NCBI GenBank assembly: GCA_034401135.1
Contig: JAWZSP010000010.1
Location: forward strand, 714,382 to 778,381
Length of the DNA stretch: 64,000 nucleotides
Direction of reading: 5' to 3'
Origin: Volutella citrinella
Lineage: Eukaryota; Ascomycota; Sordariomycetes; Hypocreales; Nectriaceae
Shown: positions 38,023 through 46,640 of the stretch, piece by piece
Position numbering within the stretch: position 1 is the first letter of the stretch
Layout: every line of letters starts with the position of its first letter
Translations under genes and position numbers: made by a program
The notes under the pieces: generated by a model
What the model was told of the DNA's origin: nothing
Database searches by the model: none
What the model saw: the letters and a program-made list of their open reading frames with translations, nothing else

Positions 38023-41000
38023 GGTTTTCTGAGGGTTCCCATGTGTTTTCTGATTCGGGCCAATCTTTCCACTTGATCAAATAAAGTGTTCTGCCGTCCT
38101 CGTATGTCTTGTCTAGGATTTCCTCAACTACCCATTCCGTGTTGGGTAGAACCTCCGGTTCTCGTTGTGGTGGTGCGTCCGTTCGTACCCCGATGGTGTT
38201 TTCGGCGGATTCCAGAAGCGAGATGTGGAATATCGGGTGTACTTTGATGTTCTCGGGCAGGTCTAGTTCGTAGTTGCTCGTCGAGATTCGTTTCTTGATG
38301 GCGTAAGGTCCGATGAACTTGTAGTCCAGTTTTTTGTTTTGTCGCGTCATCGTCAGGTTTTTTGTGGATAGGTAGACCATGTCTCCCCTCTCGAAAGTCG
38401 GTCCTTCCGATCTTTTCTTGTCGTAGTACTTCTTCATCTGGTTCCGAACGTACTCGAGTTCTGTTTTCATTTCTTGGTGCATTGCCTTGATTTGGTCCGT
38501 TTTGAGCATGGCCTTGACGTTCAAGGGTCCTTCTCGTGGTTGTCGGTACGCATCTGGGTTGTAGCCGTAGAGCGCTATAGCTGGTGTTGTGTTGATGCTG
38601 CTGTGGTGCGACGAATTGTAGGACAATTGCGCGGTTGGTAGCAGTTCTACCCAGTTGTTCTGTGCGTAGTTGACGTAGCACCTGAGGTACTGTTCTACCT
38701 CTTGGTTCAAGCGTTCTGTTTGACCGTCGACTTGTGCTCTGAAAGCTGTAGTCAATTTGTGGTTTAGGCCTAACATGCTCATGAGTCCCTGGTTGAACTT
38801 TGATGCAAATGTCGGTCCTCTGTCGGAGATGATCTCCATTGGTAGACCGTGAGCTGAGACTATTACTCTGTGGAACATGAATGCTAGTTGCTCTGCGTCT
38901 GTCTCTTCCTTGTACGGGATGTAGTATGCGAACTTTGTGAATCGGTCCACGATTACGCATATACTGTCGAAGTGTGTTTTGGTGATTGGGTCTTCTGATA
39001 GTGGTAGCTTCACGATGAAGTCCATTGTGACCGAATACCATGGTTGTTTACTGACTGGTAGTGGTTGTAACATTCCGTAGGGTTTGTGTCGTGGTGCCTT
39101 AGTTTTCTTGCAGAGGTCGCACGTTGCGGTGACCTGTTCTACCATCTTCTTCATTCGTGGGAAGATGTAGTTCTGTTTGAGGCGTTCGACTGTCTTCTTG
39201 ACTCCTTGGTGTCCGTGTAGGACGTGCTCGTGTACTTCTCTGATGAGAGCGTGTTGGAGTTCGTCAGGTACGAAGAGCGGGCCCGCTTGGTTTTCGTTTG
39301 CCGGGTGCTCCTGTATTTCGTCCTGGATGGTTGGTTCTTGCCGTTGGGTCCGTCCGATAGTGACGATACGGCTGATTGGGTTCTGGACATAGTTTCCTTT
39401 TTCATCTTGTCTTAGAAGTTGTGTTTCCATTTTGATGTTGTCTGGTTCGAAGTCGGGTCTTCGGCTGATTGCGTCTGCCCTGCCGTTCTCGGATCCTTTC
39501 CTATGGATGATGGTGTAGTCGAATTCAGATAGACATTCGGCGTATCGTAATTGTCGCCCATTCAATTTCTGCGTGGTCGCGAAATAGGAGATATTTTTGT
39601 GATCCGTGTAGACCTTGATCTGGTGGTTGCTTCCTCTAAGGTATTGTCGAAATTCCTTGAAGGCGTTGACAATTGCTAGGAATTCTTTGTCGTAGATAGG
39701 GTAGTTTAGTTCTGCTCCAGCGAGTTTGTGTGAGTAGAACGCGATTGGGTGTAACTTCCCCTTTTCGTCTCGTTGTCCAATCTGGGCTCCTAGGCCGCCA
39801 TCCGAGGCGTCTGTTTCGAGCTCCGTGGGTTTGTCTGGGTCGAACATTGTGAGTACAGGTTCTTCGAGGATCGCATCGCGTATCGCTTCGAATGCTTTCT
39901 GTTCCTTGTCCGTCCATCTGAAGGTGACCCCTTTCCTTGTCAGGTTGGTTAAGGGTGCTGCCTTGCTACCGAAGTTTCTGATGAACTTCCGGTAGTAGTT
40001 GGCGAATCCGAGGAATGACTGGATGTCTTTCACCGTGGAGTGCTCCGTCGGGTTTGGCCAATCTCGTACTGCTGCGATTTTCTTTGGGTCCATTCGGATT
40101 TCGTTGTGGGAGATGATGTGGCCCAAAAATTCTACTTTGTCGGCGTGGAACTTGCTTTTTTCTGGTTCCACCAGTAGCTTCGCGTCTTGCAGCTTCTGTA
40201 GTACCTTGTGTACGTGTTCCGTGTGCTGTTCGTCGTTCTCTGAGAATATCAGGATGTCATCCAGATAACACACTACGAATACATCGAGGTACTCGCGTAG
40301 TACGTGGTTGATCATTCGCTGGAATGATGCTGGTGCATTTGTCAGGCCAAAGGGCATGACGAGGTATTCGAAGAGTCCAAACTTGGTTCTGAATGCGGTT
40401 TTCCATTCGTGTCCTTCCTTGACTCGTATCAAGTTGTACGCGCCTTTCAGGTCGAGCGCGGTGAACTTCCTCATTCCTCGCAACCGGTCCTTCATCTCCG
40501 AGATGAGTGGTAACGGAGTTCGGTCCTTCATTGTTGCTTCGTTGAGTTGTCGGTAGTCCACTACTAGCCTGAGTTTGCCGTTCTTTTTTGGGACAAACAT
40601 AACTGGGTATCCGGCTTCCGAAGTTGATACTCTTATGTAACCTTTGCGTAGCATGTCTTCCAGGTATTCTTTGAGAGTTGTGAGTTCAGTTTCGTTCAGG
40701 TTGTAGATGGGAAAGAACTTCGTCGTTTTTCCATCTTTGAGGACTATCTCGTGATCCCATTGTCCGTGTAATGGTAGTCCTGTTTCCAGTTCTTCCGCGA
40801 AGAGTTGTTCATACTTCCGGTACTGGGGTGGTATTGAGGCGAGTCTGTCGGGTTCGTCCTTCAATTTCTGAGCTTCGAGTGTCTTGTCGAGCTGTGTGAG
40901 CTGTTTCCGTAGGTATGCAATGACTCGCTGAGTTCGCCTGTTGCGTAACTTCTGTTGTTTTCGTAATATCCCTTTGTTAGGGGTGGCGATAGTGTCCGTA

Positions 41001-41605
41001 TCGTCCGTCCTGTTGTCGGTTGACTCATAACCGTTCTCAGGTTGAGATCTCATGTCGTCGTGGGGCTCGTCAATGTCGGCATTTGGGTTGTCCCAAATGT
41101 GGCCAGTCCTCCAGTTGATGAGTGGGTTCCGTTGGTACAGCCATTCGTATCCTAGGACAACGTCGTGTGAGGCCATAGGTACGATGTCGTAGTTGATTCC
41201 TTCGTTTCGTCCGTTTACGTAGGTCTTCATGTGCTTGATTTCGCGGCTGATGACCCCGTTGTCGTACTCAAAGGTGGATCCTTCCAGGTTTACTACGTCG
41301 TATGGTCGTTCCTTCTCCGTCCAGGGTAGTCGCATCTGATTGACTAACCGTGGTGAGATGTAGTTTGCGTTGGCTCCGCTGTCGATTAGCGCGTCTAGCC
41401 ATTTCCCTTTAACCCGTACTTTTGTGGTCAATTGCGTCCTGTGGTCACCGGTGGTGGTGCCGAGTCGTTTGGTTGGGTTCTTTGGTCGTTCAGGTAGCTC
41501 GGTTACTGACGACGTTTTCCTTTTCCCTTGTTGTCGTGTCCTTTGTTGTGGTGGTATCGGTTGAGTTTGTACTTCATGTGCATCCTGCATTCTATGTCGG
41601 TGCAA
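37961..41605 (-). CDS. pol: Pol polyprotein: protease, RT, RNase H, integrase, chromodomain
   Basis: Open for 1,214 codons and in the -1 frame relative to gag, overlapping it by 103 nt; the frame opens without ATG (first codon TTG), so expression by frameshifting is likely. Counting from 41605: aspartic protease DSGA at 75-78; reverse transcriptase with LPLISEM, ALDLKGAYNLIR, MPFGLTNAPASFQ and YLDD at 447-450; RNase H with ETDAS near 600, YDKEF near 639 and TDHKN near 668; integrase zinc module (His 792-799, C829, C832); catalytic D862, D928, E964 with DD35E spacing; GPY/F-like module near 1099 (FIGPYAI); and a chromodomain at about 1158-1206 (VVEEILDK, YLIKWKDWP, NTWEPSENL). All catalytic residues are present. 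The chromodomain is expected to steer integration to modified chromatin. By frameshift the Gag-Pol product would be about 2,210 aa. Confidence 0.95.
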   Translation of the reverse strand: MHRHRMQDAHEVQTQPIPPQQRTRQQGKRKTSSVTELPERPKNPTKRLGTTTGDHRTQLTTKVRVKGKWLDALIDSGANANYISPRLVNQMRLPWTEKERPYDVVNLEGSTFEYDNGVISREIKHMKTYVNGRNEGINYDIVPMASHDVVLGYEWLYQRNPLINWRTGHIWDNPNADIDEPHDDMRSQPENGYESTDNRTDDTDTIATPNKGILRKQQKLRNRRTQRVIAYLRKQLTQLDKTLEAQKLKDEPDRLASIPPQYRKYEQLFAEELETGLPLHGQWDHEIVLKDGKTTKFFPIYNLNETELTTLKEYLEDMLRKGYIRVSTSEAGYPVMFVPKKNGKLRLVVDYRQLNEATMKDRTPLPLISEMKDRLRGMRKFTALDLKGAYNLIRVKEGHEWKTAFRTKFGLFEYLVMPFGLTNAPASFQRMINHVLREYLDVFVVCYLDDILIFSENDEQHTEHVHKVLQKLQDAKLLVEPEKSKFHADKVEFLGHIISHNEIRMDPKKIAAVRDWPNPTEHSTVKDIQSFLGFANYYRKFIRNFGSKAAPLTNLTRKGVTFRWTDKEQKAFEAIRDAILEEPVLTMFDPDKPTELETDASDGGLGAQIGQRDEKGKLHPIAFYSHKLAGAELNYPIYDKEFLAIVNAFKEFRQYLRGSNHQIKVYTDHKNISYFATTQKLNGRQLRYAECLSEFDYTIIHRKGSENGRADAISRRPDFEPDNIKMETQLLRQDEKGNYVQNPISRIVTIGRTQRQEPTIQDEIQEHPANENQAGPLFVPDELQHALIREVHEHVLHGHQGVKKTVERLKQNYIFPRMKKMVEQVTATCDLCKKTKAPRHKPYGMLQPLPVSKQPWYSVTMDFIVKLPLSEDPITKTHFDSICVIVDRFTKFAYYIPYKEETDAEQLAFMFHRVIVSAHGLPMEIISDRGPTFASKFNQGLMSMLGLNHKLTTAFRAQVDGQTERLNQEVEQYLRCYVNYAQNNWVELLPTAQLSYNSSHHSSINTTPAIALYGYNPDAYRQPREGPLNVKAMLKTDQIKAMHQEMKTELEYVRNQMKKYYDKKRSEGPTFERGDMVYLSTKNLTMTRQNKKLDYKFIGPYAIKKRISTSNYELDLPENIKVHPIFHISLLESAENTIGVRTDAPPQREPEVLPNTEWVVEEILDKTYEDGRTLYLIKWKDWPESENTWEPSENLTHCRKKLEEFLKRRATQGR

Positions 41606-44592
41606 GTGTTGGATTGCATTCCGCAGTATGGTTGTAGGTTGACAGTGACCGCGTCACATTCTAACCTTCCTACTACTTCCCACTGGTGTCTGCTGTCCTG
41701 GAGCAATGGTACCAGTGCTTTTGTTCCTCTGTCAGGTCGAGTTGGGTATGCGTCGTACTTCCTTTTTGTCTCCTCGTGCGTCCTGCATGTGTGATCGTAG
41801 CAGTGTGTCCAGGATAGGTCTACGTGGTCCAAGTCGTATGGGCTGAATATCGCTTGGTCCCTTACGTCGGCGTTGACGCAATCTCGCCTGTTGTTCCTTG
41901 TGAAGGCGGGGATGATTGCCATGCTTCCCTTTGTGAGTTGTTGGGCGAGTTCGCATGCTTGGCTTTCTTCTTTTTCCCATTGGTTGAGTTCGTGGAAGAC
42001 TTGGGTTGCTTTTCCGTGTCGGGGGTCTGTTCCTTCTAGGTCTTGTGACTGAAGTTCGTCTTTCTGTGGGGCTAGGCCTAGCAGCTGGGCTCTGTCCCAT
42101 TCAATCCGTGACAGTCGGTCAGAAGCAAGTCTGTACGTTCTGAATTGTTGGAGCTTCTCTTGGACGTAGATGTCGTGTGCTTCTTCCTGTTCTTGTGTCC
42201 ATAGGGCGACTCGGTCGTCGTTCCTTGGTTCCGGGGTTGGTTCCCACTGTCGGTCATGTTTCTGTCGTGTCATGCGTAGTGGTTTGGCGTTGTTTTGTTG
42301 GCGCTTAGGTCCCTCGGGGACTGGCGTCCATTCTCCTGTGAGGTAGTTCTTCGCTCCTCGTTGTTTGAGGTGGCTCTCGGCCATCTTTTGTTGCAAGTTT
42401 TTCTTTTGCTGGTGATGAGTGTCGTACTTGTCTTTCATCGTGAGTGCTGCCGTGAGGGTGATTTCGTTTCTCGAGGCTCCTACTAGGTCGTAACCTGATC
42501 GGGCCATGGCGATGGTTTTCGTTGGTTCTTCTTGGTTTGCGTCGGGTATCGGCCCCCAGAGCTCCAGCGTGTCGTTGTTTTTCTGGTGGGGTCTGTGGTC
42601 TTGGGCTTCGATTGACGTAGTGTACTCATCCCACTGTTTGGTGAACGTCCTGTGTACTTGCGGCCAGTGTGTGGGGCATGCCAGGATGTCGCATTGATCT
42701 TTTGTTTCTCCCATGCAGAATCGGGGTGTGGCTGCTGTGATGGTGGTTCGTGCCTTGTCTCTGTAGGCCACGTTCCAATTTGCGGGGTTGAATTTTTCGT
42801 TGATTGCCAGCTCCCAGTTTTCTTCTTGGGTTCGTTCTTGGTACTCCGGAGGGTGTCCTTCGTACCTTCGTTGTCGTTCTTTTCGAGTCTCGTTTTGTCG
42901 TCTTGTGACTCTGATTTGTTTGGTGGATCGTTGGTGTGCGAGCGGGTATCGTTCCGCGTGCCATTGTTGCCATTGTTGAGAGGCGAAGCGGGCTACTTTC
43001 TTCCAGTGCTTGAGGCACAGGAGGTAAGTGCATTCCTCCTTCCTTTCCTTGGGGCAAAAGGCTCGGCTGACGCCCACTACTTCTCCATCGTGGTATCCTA
43101 CTAACCATCGTGTGGGGTCGAAGTTGTCGAGTCTTGCTTCCTCGATTCGTTCCATCAGATCGCAATATCGTGCTTCGTGTCCGGTTTGCCTGCAGGTTGT
43201 GCACCAGGCGTATTCCTCGTCCCATACCCTTGAGATGAAGGGTCCGGGTTCGATTCTGTCTCCGGCTGTTTCCTCCATGTGGGTCATGGTGACTAGGTCT
43301 TGCTCCGAGATGTCCGCGGGTTGCGTGACTCGGATTACCTTGGTCGTGCGGATGGCTGTTTGCCCATCCTCGTCTTCCTGTTTGTTAGTGAATCGTACCT
43401 TCTTACCTTCCGGGACCTTGTTGAACTTGGGCTTGAATTTGTCGTTTGTTTTGACCGGGTTACGACATTCGGGCGATCGGTGCCCATGCTTGCCGCAGTT
43501 CCAGCAGAGGGTCTTCTGTGTGTTGCCGAGTTCCATTGGTCCTGGCGCCTGTCCGTAAGAGGTGGGGGTGAACCGTTTTCTTCCTTGGTTCTGTTTTGGC
43601 TGAGTCTTTCGGTTCTCGTTTCCGCCCTCGCGTCGTTTTTCTTGGAATCGTTCGTACAATCTATTGTCGATTTTGACGGCGAGTTGTGCGTAATTCGTGA
43701 AGTCAGCTGGTAGGTTCATGTTTTTGGCCAGCTCGTCTTTGACGCTGTCCTTGAGTCCTCGGTAGAACTCGTCGATTGCCATTTCGTCAGTCCAGTCAAG
43801 CTTGTTTAGCAGATGCCGGAATTTGGTCAAGTAGGCCGATGCTGCTTTGTGCTGGCTGAGTTTGCGGATGGCCATGAGTGCTTGGTATCTCTCGTCTACT
43901 TCGCCGAAGTCGTTGATCAGGGTTTGTTCGAAGGCTTCGAAGTCGTCGAACAAGTTTCGGGTGAACCCCTTCCTGTCGGCTGGTTCTTTTTCGAGATAAT
44001 CCTTGAGGTAGGTGTTCATGGTCGTCCTTGGATCTCCTCGGAGGAGTCCGATGGCGAATTGTACCTTGCGTTCTTCGCTGTAGAAGGTGTTCTGGTACAT
44101 CATGAAATGGGATCGGAGTGCCGTGATGAAGTCAGGTAGGGTGGTTTTATTGCCCTCCCAGGGTTCTGGGTTTTTTGGCTTAACGATTTCTCCAAAATCC
44201 TTGACAGGTGGTCCCATGCGGCCGATGTTTTCGATTCCTTCTCGGGCGTCTTGGAGGCCACGTGTCTGCGCGTTCCCGATGGCATTGATGGTTTCTCTGA
44301 GGCTTGCGTTCTCCGTTTGGGTGTTGGTCAACTGTTCGTTGAGAATGGCCGTTTGCTGGGTCAACCGGTTGATTTGTTCGTTGACGTAGTTCCCGATTTG
44401 GGTGGAGTGTGCCTTCGTATCTTCCAGTTGCTTTCTCAAGGAGGCGTTGTCTGCCTTGAGTCGAGTGATGTCCGGTCCGTAGTCATCGTCGGATTCTTCT
44501 CCAACATCCTTCATGGTGTTGTCGCTGGGTGGGGTGTTCTGGCGGGTGCCTAACGAACTTGCGGTAGCGGGCTTCTTTCCTTGGGATGCCAT
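41503..44592 (-). CDS. gag: Gag polyprotein with two CCHC knuckles and repeated Cys/His modules
   Basis: 1,029 aa from an ATG 56 bp inside the 5' LTR edge. Residues about 40-110 are a predicted coiled coil. Residues 140-310 are the capsid-like retrotransposon gag domain (PEPWEG, FAIGLLRGDP, YLTKFRHLLNKL). A CCHC knuckle lies at 363-376 (CWNCGKHGHRSPEC) and a second C-x2-C-x4-H-x4-C at 464-477. The C-terminal half is unusually long. It holds two related modules, each beginning F-[DN]-P-x2-W-x-V-x-Y and ending C-x7-C-x4-C-x2-H-W (C513..H529 and C626..H642), plus two shorter C-x4-C-x2-H units near the end. Typical gypsy Gag proteins are 300-500 aa, so this tail is extra. It would package RNA in cytoplasmic particles; the tail's role is unknown. 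Confidence 0.9.
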   Translation of the reverse strand: MASQGKKPATASSLGTRQNTPPSDNTMKDVGEESDDDYGPDITRLKADNASLRKQLEDTKAHSTQIGNYVNEQINRLTQQTAILNEQLTNTQTENASLRETINAIGNAQTRGLQDAREGIENIGRMGPPVKDFGEIVKPKNPEPWEGNKTTLPDFITALRSHFMMYQNTFYSEERKVQFAIGLLRGDPRTTMNTYLKDYLEKEPADRKGFTRNLFDDFEAFEQTLINDFGEVDERYQALMAIRKLSQHKAASAYLTKFRHLLNKLDWTDEMAIDEFYRGLKDSVKDELAKNMNLPADFTNYAQLAVKIDNRLYERFQEKRREGGNENRKTQPKQNQGRKRFTPTSYGQAPGPMELGNTQKTLCWNCGKHGHRSPECRNPVKTNDKFKPKFNKVPEGKKVRFTNKQEDEDGQTAIRTTKVIRVTQPADISEQDLVTMTHMEETAGDRIEPGPFISRVWDEEYAWCTTCRQTGHEARYCDLMERIEEARLDNFDPTRWLVGYHDGEVVGVSRAFCPKERKEECTYLLCLKHWKKVARFASQQWQQWHAERYPLAHQRSTKQIRVTRRQNETRKERQRRYEGHPPEYQERTQEENWELAINEKFNPANWNVAYRDKARTTITAATPRFCMGETKDQCDILACPTHWPQVHRTFTKQWDEYTTSIEAQDHRPHQKNNDTLELWGPIPDANQEEPTKTIAMARSGYDLVGASRNEITLTAALTMKDKYDTHHQQKKNLQQKMAESHLKQRGAKNYLTGEWTPVPEGPKRQQNNAKPLRMTRQKHDRQWEPTPEPRNDDRVALWTQEQEEAHDIYVQEKLQQFRTYRLASDRLSRIEWDRAQLLGLAPQKDELQSQDLEGTDPRHGKATQVFHELNQWEKEESQACELAQQLTKGSMAIIPAFTRNNRRDCVNADVRDQAIFSPYDLDHVDLSWTHCYDHTCRTHEETKRKYDAYPTRPDRGTKALVPLLQDSRHQWEVVGRLECDAVTVNLQPYCGMQSNTCTDIECRMHMKYKLNRYHHNKGHDNKGKGKRRQ
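41521..41527 (-). promoter_or_regulatory. Predicted -1 ribosomal frameshift site GGGAAAA
   Basis: On the minus strand the gag codons AAG GGA AAA contain the heptamer G GGA AAA in the gag frame, the canonical X XXY YYZ slippery form, 15 nt before the gag TAA. A one-base backward slip enters the pol frame exactly (next codons AGG AAA ACG). The following sequence contains CGTCGT and GAGCTACC, but I did not establish a pseudoknot by eye. Confidence 0.8.
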
Positions 44593-44647
44593 CGTGGATA
44601 TTGCTCAGCGTTGCGCGAGTAGTACAACTGAACAAGAGCTATCAACG

Positions 44648-45063
44648 TGTAACAACCGGGCTGGTTCCAACTGTGTAAACAGCAGTAATCGTACTGGGGT
44701 TTATGTTGGCAATTGTACTAGGGCGTAATGCTAAGCGTTAATCAGTGTGTAAGATAAATATATTGTTACGTCTAGTAATGAGTAAGTGTATTGCAGTAAC
44801 CAAGTTATATTAATAGCTAAAGAGGCTGGTCCTCTTTATCGTACTATAGTAGGGGTATATATACTGGGTTACTATGTTTGCTTAGAGCAATCCTTCAGGG
44901 AGCGCTTGTTTGTTAGAGCGCCGCGCTCCTGGAGCGTCGTCGCTCCCTCTGTTATCGCTCCGCCCCTTGATTGGTTGAGGGTGTGAGTTCAGGTATGAGT
45001 TCTTCCGACTTATGTAGCTATACCGCACATCAGGGTACCGTGCATTAGCGCCAGGTCCTGACA
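44648..45063 (-). repeat. 5' LTR of the chromovirus (right copy)
   Basis: 416 bp, TGTAACAACCGGG...CAGGTCCTGACA on the + strand. Compared with the left LTR I count about 32 differences, all transitions; most put A or T in this copy. It contains TATATATACTGGG and the GC-rich run GAGCGCCGCGCTCC. Confidence 0.95.
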
Positions 45064-45068
45064 CTCCT
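45064..45068. other. Target-site duplication, right
   Basis: CTCCT directly after the right LTR, identical to 36837-36841. Confidence 0.95.
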
Positions 45069-45470
45069 TGCTGTTGACTTTATTATCTAACTTATACTCC
45101 TCTTTAGAGTACTTATTATTATCCCCTGATCTCTTAGCCTTATCTACTTCTTTATTTTTTAAAGCTAGGAACTGCTTAGGTATATAAGCCTTCTAGAATA
45201 GGTTATATAAGAAGCTCTTTACTAGCTTAAACTAGCGTTGGCAGGCAGGGCACTTTGCTTTGCTATTTTCGCTTCCTTTTTGCTAATTCTATTATGCCGC
45301 GTTCTCTTAGAGGCACTCGCTGCAGCTGTCGTGGCTATATAGGACGAGGAACATAGGACACTGCACTGTGTAATAGCAGACAGGATACTTAAAGGCCTTG
45401 GCCTCCTTAATCCTAGCGACTACTTCCCCTTCTAAAGCCTTGACTAGCTTTATCTTTTTATTATTAAAAA
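45069..45470 (-). pseudogene. SNF2/RAD5-type helicase pseudogene, RING half
   Basis: On the minus strand the sequence reads LEGEVVARIKEAKAFKYPVC, then YYTVQCPMFLVLYSHDSCSECL. This is the C3HC4 RING pattern of RAD5/RAD16-like helicases (CPVC.DAVQNP....CGHD.C.ECL) with key positions lost: the first Cys is now Tyr, and the Cys before Gly-His-Asp is gone. Further on, other frames give KLVKSFLYNLF and PKQFLALKNKEVDKAKRSG, resembling the segment after the second CxxC of the RING, with TAG stops. The order continues across the chromovirus into the helicase C-terminal half at 36836-36256, so the retrotransposon split one relic in two. The RIP-like stops suggest the gene was already dead when the element landed. 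Confidence 0.65.
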
Positions 45471-45479
45471 TACTAGTTA

Positions 45480-45845
45480 TGATAGTGTGTGGCGGCTGGA
45501 TCACACTGGCATTTAGTGGTTGGGCTGGATTGGTCAATTGGGCGTTTGGGTCAGTAGCTTAAAAGGAGCAGGTTCGCTCAGTGCTTTAGATCAACAAGAA
45601 TTTTTTCCCCCTCTTCAATCTTTTTCTGTTCAGGGACTCCTTTATTTCTGTCTGATCAGACCGCTGGTCAATTCAGATTTTGTTCATCTTGCGAGGTTCT
45701 CTTGCTGGAGGTCACGCAATTTTCCGCTTTTTGCCCAAGTTCGGCTACCCTACGGCAGGTTTCTGCAGGGGACACTGACAACGGCTGGTGTTTGTTTGGC
45801 CTGTCATTCTCACCAACAAAACAGGGATAAGTAGGGGCGAAGCTG
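45480..45845 (+). repeat. Unmutated copy of a repeat shared with 4.6 kb
   Basis: GTGTGGCGGCTGGATCACAC and the following 75 bp have a RIP-mutated counterpart at 4600-4690. The segment has normal base composition and an open frame at 45520-45834 with no family signature. It interrupts the helicase relic at about 45475, so it is probably part of a transposable element whose class I cannot tell. Confidence 0.55.
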
Positions 45846-46640
45846 GTCGAGCAGACGGCCAGCAGCCTGGTTTAGGATAGTAGCCTTCTAGGCAGATAAT
45901 AATATTATTAAGGTACAGAGCCTCACTCTTTTATATAAGTGTGTTAATAATGTCGGCCTTGGCTTTATTATTAAAGAAGCTGCAGAAGGTACCCTTGACA
46001 ACCTGCTTTATTATAGCCTTATACTACTTAGGGATATAGAGCCGATTTTATAAGTATACAGTCCGGTCTCCTATACTAGTCAGCAGCAGGCTGTGCTTAA
46101 TATTATTCTATAAGCTGTGAATAACCTAAAGTTAAGAAGGGATCGCGGCAGGTAATTAGAACGCTGCTATAGGTACTATAGCTACTAGCTCTACAACTAA
46201 ATTATTTTACTAAGAGATACTTACTTAGCCACCCTATCCTCTATTATAAGAGGGCTAAATCAGAGAGTTATATAGATATTACTATATAGGCAGTTATCTA
46301 TAATAGAATATAGATATAGCAGGATGCTCTCTTTCTTAATATCTTGATACCTATATAAGGTGCTAAACTTTAAGGCGCTAGGCAGGCTGTTAAGGTTTAG
46401 TAGCCTTAAGACGCCTCGCTTCCTTAGCCTCCTTTTATACTTCTTTATAACTTTATCCCACTTAATGTCCCCGGTCTCTTATATCTTGCCTCCTGACCTT
46501 AGTAAGCGTGCGCTTCTAGTTAAGCTTGCCTTATATACCTGCATACTTTGCCTCAGCCAGCTTATAGTTAAGTATAATAATCTTACACTACGGCTTGTAT
46601 ATCTTAATACCTAGCTTGCTAATAGGCTATAGTGGCAGGG
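45846..46640 (-). pseudogene. RIP-damaged coding relic, product unknown
   Basis: On the minus strand from 46620 to about 46240 one frame runs with stops that are mainly TAG, as expected if CAG or TGG codons were mutated by RIP. It reads through Lys/Arg/Glu/Gln-rich stretches such as LAEAKYAG and RTLTKVRRQDIRDRG. It may be part of the same helicase relic or another gene; I could not match it. Confidence 0.3.

Larger units (their letters stand above)
36842..45063 (-). mobile_element. Full-length Ty3/gypsy chromovirus
   Basis: An 8,222-bp LTR retrotransposon transcribed on the minus strand. It has two 416-bp LTRs beginning TGT and ending ACA, a CTCCT target duplication, a polypurine tract at 37263-37274, Gag (44592-41503), Pol (to 37961) in the -1 frame with a slippery site, and a C-terminal chromodomain that places it among chromoviruses. 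An additional spliced gene runs on the opposite strand at 37370-38022. Both main frames are fully open. The primer-binding site next to the 5' LTR (right LTR in this orientation) starts CGTTGATAGC, which does not suggest a standard initiator-tRNA primer. It is inserted in the linker of a helicase pseudogene. The LTRs differ by about 30 transitions, so insertion was not very recent or RIP touched the LTRs. Confidence 0.95.

Noticed and set aside
42626..43225. 199-aa and similar frames overlapping gag and pol on either strand
   Set aside because: They are shadow frames of well-supported Gag and Pol; composition and lack of domains match random open frames.
36842..45063. Copia-type element
   Set aside because: The order RT-RNase H-integrase, DD35E spacing and C-terminal chromodomain place it in Ty3/gypsy chromoviruses.
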